Source: an uncultured Ruminococcus sp.
GTDB taxonomy: Bacteria; Bacillota; Clostridia; Oscillospirales; Acutalibacteraceae
Assembly (NCBI GenBank): GCA_902797065.1
Contig: CADBRK010000193.1
Location: 1 to 5,218 of the forward strand
DNA: 5,218 nucleotides
Reading direction: 5' to 3'
The translations under genes were made by a program, and so were the position numbers. Below the pieces are notes generated by a model, which was given only the letters and a program-made list of their open reading frames with translations, was not told the origin of the DNA and did not search any database. This document shows positions 4,093 to 5,218 of this stretch, one piece after another. The number at the start of each line of letters is the position of its first letter. Within the stretch, counting starts at the first letter, position 1.

Positions 4093-5218
4093 TTACATCA
4101 TTTTTTTCTGCAATTCTTTTACCACAGCGGAAAATCTCTCCATAGCCTCGACTGTCGCCGAGTGATCGGCAAATGATGTAAACCTCATGCAGCCCTTGCC
4201 GCATTCTCCGAAGCCCTCGCCGGGCGTTCCCACAACATTCGCATTTTCGAGAAGATAATCGAAGAACTCCCAGCTTTCCATATTGTTCGGGCAGGTGATC
4301 CATATGTACGGTGAATTCCTGCCGCCCGTATACGATATACCGAGCGCTTCCATCGTGTCTGCTATTACCTTTGCGTTGCGCTTGTAGTATTCTATGTTTT
4401 CCCTCGTCTGACGCTGACCCTCGGGCGAGAATACTGCTTCCGCGGCACGCTGCACGGGGTATGATACACCGTTGAACTTAGACGACTGACGGCGGTACCA
4501 GAGCTTGCCTATGTTATGCCCGTCGCGTTCAAGCTCCTTCGGAATAACGGTGTAGCCGCAGCGTGTTCCCGTAAAGCCCGCTGTCTTTGAGAGTGAACAA
4601 AACTCAACAGCACAATCCCTTGCGCCCTCGACGGCAAAAATACTGCGTGGGAGATCGTCCGTTATAAACGCTTCATATGCCGCGTCGTACAGAATAACTG
4701 CGTCGTTCTCCTTTGCGTATCTTATCCATTCTCTCAGCTGCTCTGCCGTATAAGCTGCACCCGTCGGATTGTTCGGCGAACAAAGATAGATAATATCGGC
4801 GTGAACGTTTTTATCGGGCATAGCGCAGAAGCCGTTTTCCTGCGAAGATGGGGCATAGACGATCTTTCGCCCCGACATGATATTCGTATCGACATAAACG
4901 GGGTACACGGGGTCTGTAACAAGCACGGTGCAGTCACTTGAAAATATATCGCCTATATTGCCGCAGTCACTCTTTGCGCCGTCGTTTACAAATATTTCAT
5001 CTGCACCGACATTCACGCCGAAGGAAGCATAATAACCGCTGATCGCCTCTCTGAGGAAATCATACCCTTCATATTCGGGGTATCCCTTAAACGTTTCCTT
5101 ACTCGCCATCTCGTCGGCTGCCTTTTTCATAGCCTCGACTACAACGGGCGCAAGCGGCAGAGTAACGTCGCCGATACCCATTTTTATGATACGCTTATCG
5201 GGGTGCGCTTCGGAGTAC
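4093..5218 (-). CDS. dapL: LL-diaminopimelate aminotransferase (5' partial)
   Basis: A PLP enzyme (fold type I aminotransferase) that converts tetrahydrodipicolinate plus glutamate to LL-diaminopimelate in one step, feeding lysine and peptidoglycan synthesis in the cytoplasm. The frame stays open through the window edge; the 12 codons before the first internal ATG (5181) read YSEAHPDKRIIK, typical family sequence, so that Met is not the start and roughly 25-35 N-terminal residues are missing. Numbering from that Met: GIGDVTLPL (2-10), the DapL signature; DGAKSDCGNI (67-76) at the cofactor phosphate; SPNNPTG (135-141); Asp166 and Tyr169 in DAAYEAF; SLSKTAGFTGTRCG (196-209) with Lys199 as Schiff-base lysine and Arg207; KFNGVSYPVQRAAEAV (235-250); and Arg333 in MRFTSF as the substrate-carboxylate arginine. 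All expected active-site residues are present. The TAA stop at 4093-4095 is followed by a strong terminator. Confidence 0.94.
   Translation of the reverse strand, partial: YSEAHPDKRIIKMGIGDVTLPLAPVVVEAMKKAADEMASKETFKGYPEYEGYDFLREAISGYYASFGVNVGADEIFVNDGAKSDCGNIGDIFSSDCTVLVTDPVYPVYVDTNIMSGRKIVYAPSSQENGFCAMPDKNVHADIIYLCSPNNPTGAAYTAEQLREWIRYAKENDAVILYDAAYEAFITDDLPRSIFAVEGARDCAVEFCSLSKTAGFTGTRCGYTVIPKELERDGHNIGKLWYRRQSSKFNGVSYPVQRAAEAVFSPEGQRQTRENIEYYKRNAKVIADTMEALGISYTGGRNSPYIWITCPNNMESWEFFDYLLENANVVGTPGEGFGECGKGCMRFTSFADHSATVEAMERFSAVVKELQKKMM

Noticed and set aside
4085..4303. Minus-strand 72-codon frame and the 67-codon frame at 4734-4937
   Set aside because: Both are out-of-frame readings of dapL, whose in-frame product carries all active-site motifs.
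1..5218. CRISPR array, tRNA/rRNA, intact insertion sequence
   Set aside because: I saw no regularly spaced repeats, no tRNA or rRNA sequence, and no transposase frame or terminal inverted repeats with target duplication.

Overview
The window looks like a piece of a Clostridia chromosome, most likely a Ruminococcus-type (Oscillospiraceae) gut or rumen bacterium. The evidence is an Amt ammonium channel fused to a PII domain, a DapL-type lysine/peptidoglycan aminotransferase, a DUF421 (YetF-like) membrane protein, and a decayed piece of a cellulosomal dockerin. AT-rich intergenic DNA with simple Rho-independent terminators fits the same group. The genus assignment is inference.

Left part, + strand. 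Bases 1-117 are the 3' end of a gene whose product ends in one transmembrane segment and a basic tail, followed by a strong terminator (147-179). A roughly 380-base non-coding stretch with one credible promoter (354-381) leads to a DUF421 membrane protein (start chosen at 499, end 1179). A 13-bp hairpin just after its stop looks bidirectional.

Middle part, about 1220-2050. No large gene is present, but the stretch is unusually rich in signals. On the minus strand there are two very short ORFs with Shine-Dalgarno sequences (27 and 33 codons), separated by a 42-nt inverted repeat. There is also a + strand promoter with a dyad on its -35 box, two AT-rich terminator-like hairpins, a cluster of three small stem-loops, and a dockerin remnant that starts within the last codons of the amt gene in another frame.

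Right part, minus strand. An Amt-PII fusion gene (2050-3795) is preceded by a leader with dyads and an attenuator-like hairpin. Upstream of it lies dapL (4093 to beyond the window end), closed by a very strong terminator (4002-4048), so amt and dapL are probably separate transcription units. Metabolically, Amt brings in ammonium that is assimilated into glutamate, and DapL uses glutamate as amino donor to make LL-diaminopimelate for lysine and cell wall. The fused PII domain would sense energy and 2-oxoglutarate and gate the channel.

No rRNA, tRNA, CRISPR array, complete insertion sequence or obvious defence system was seen. The least explained parts are the small-ORF/inverted-repeat module at 1220-1490, the dockerin scar at the end of amt, and the amt leader.
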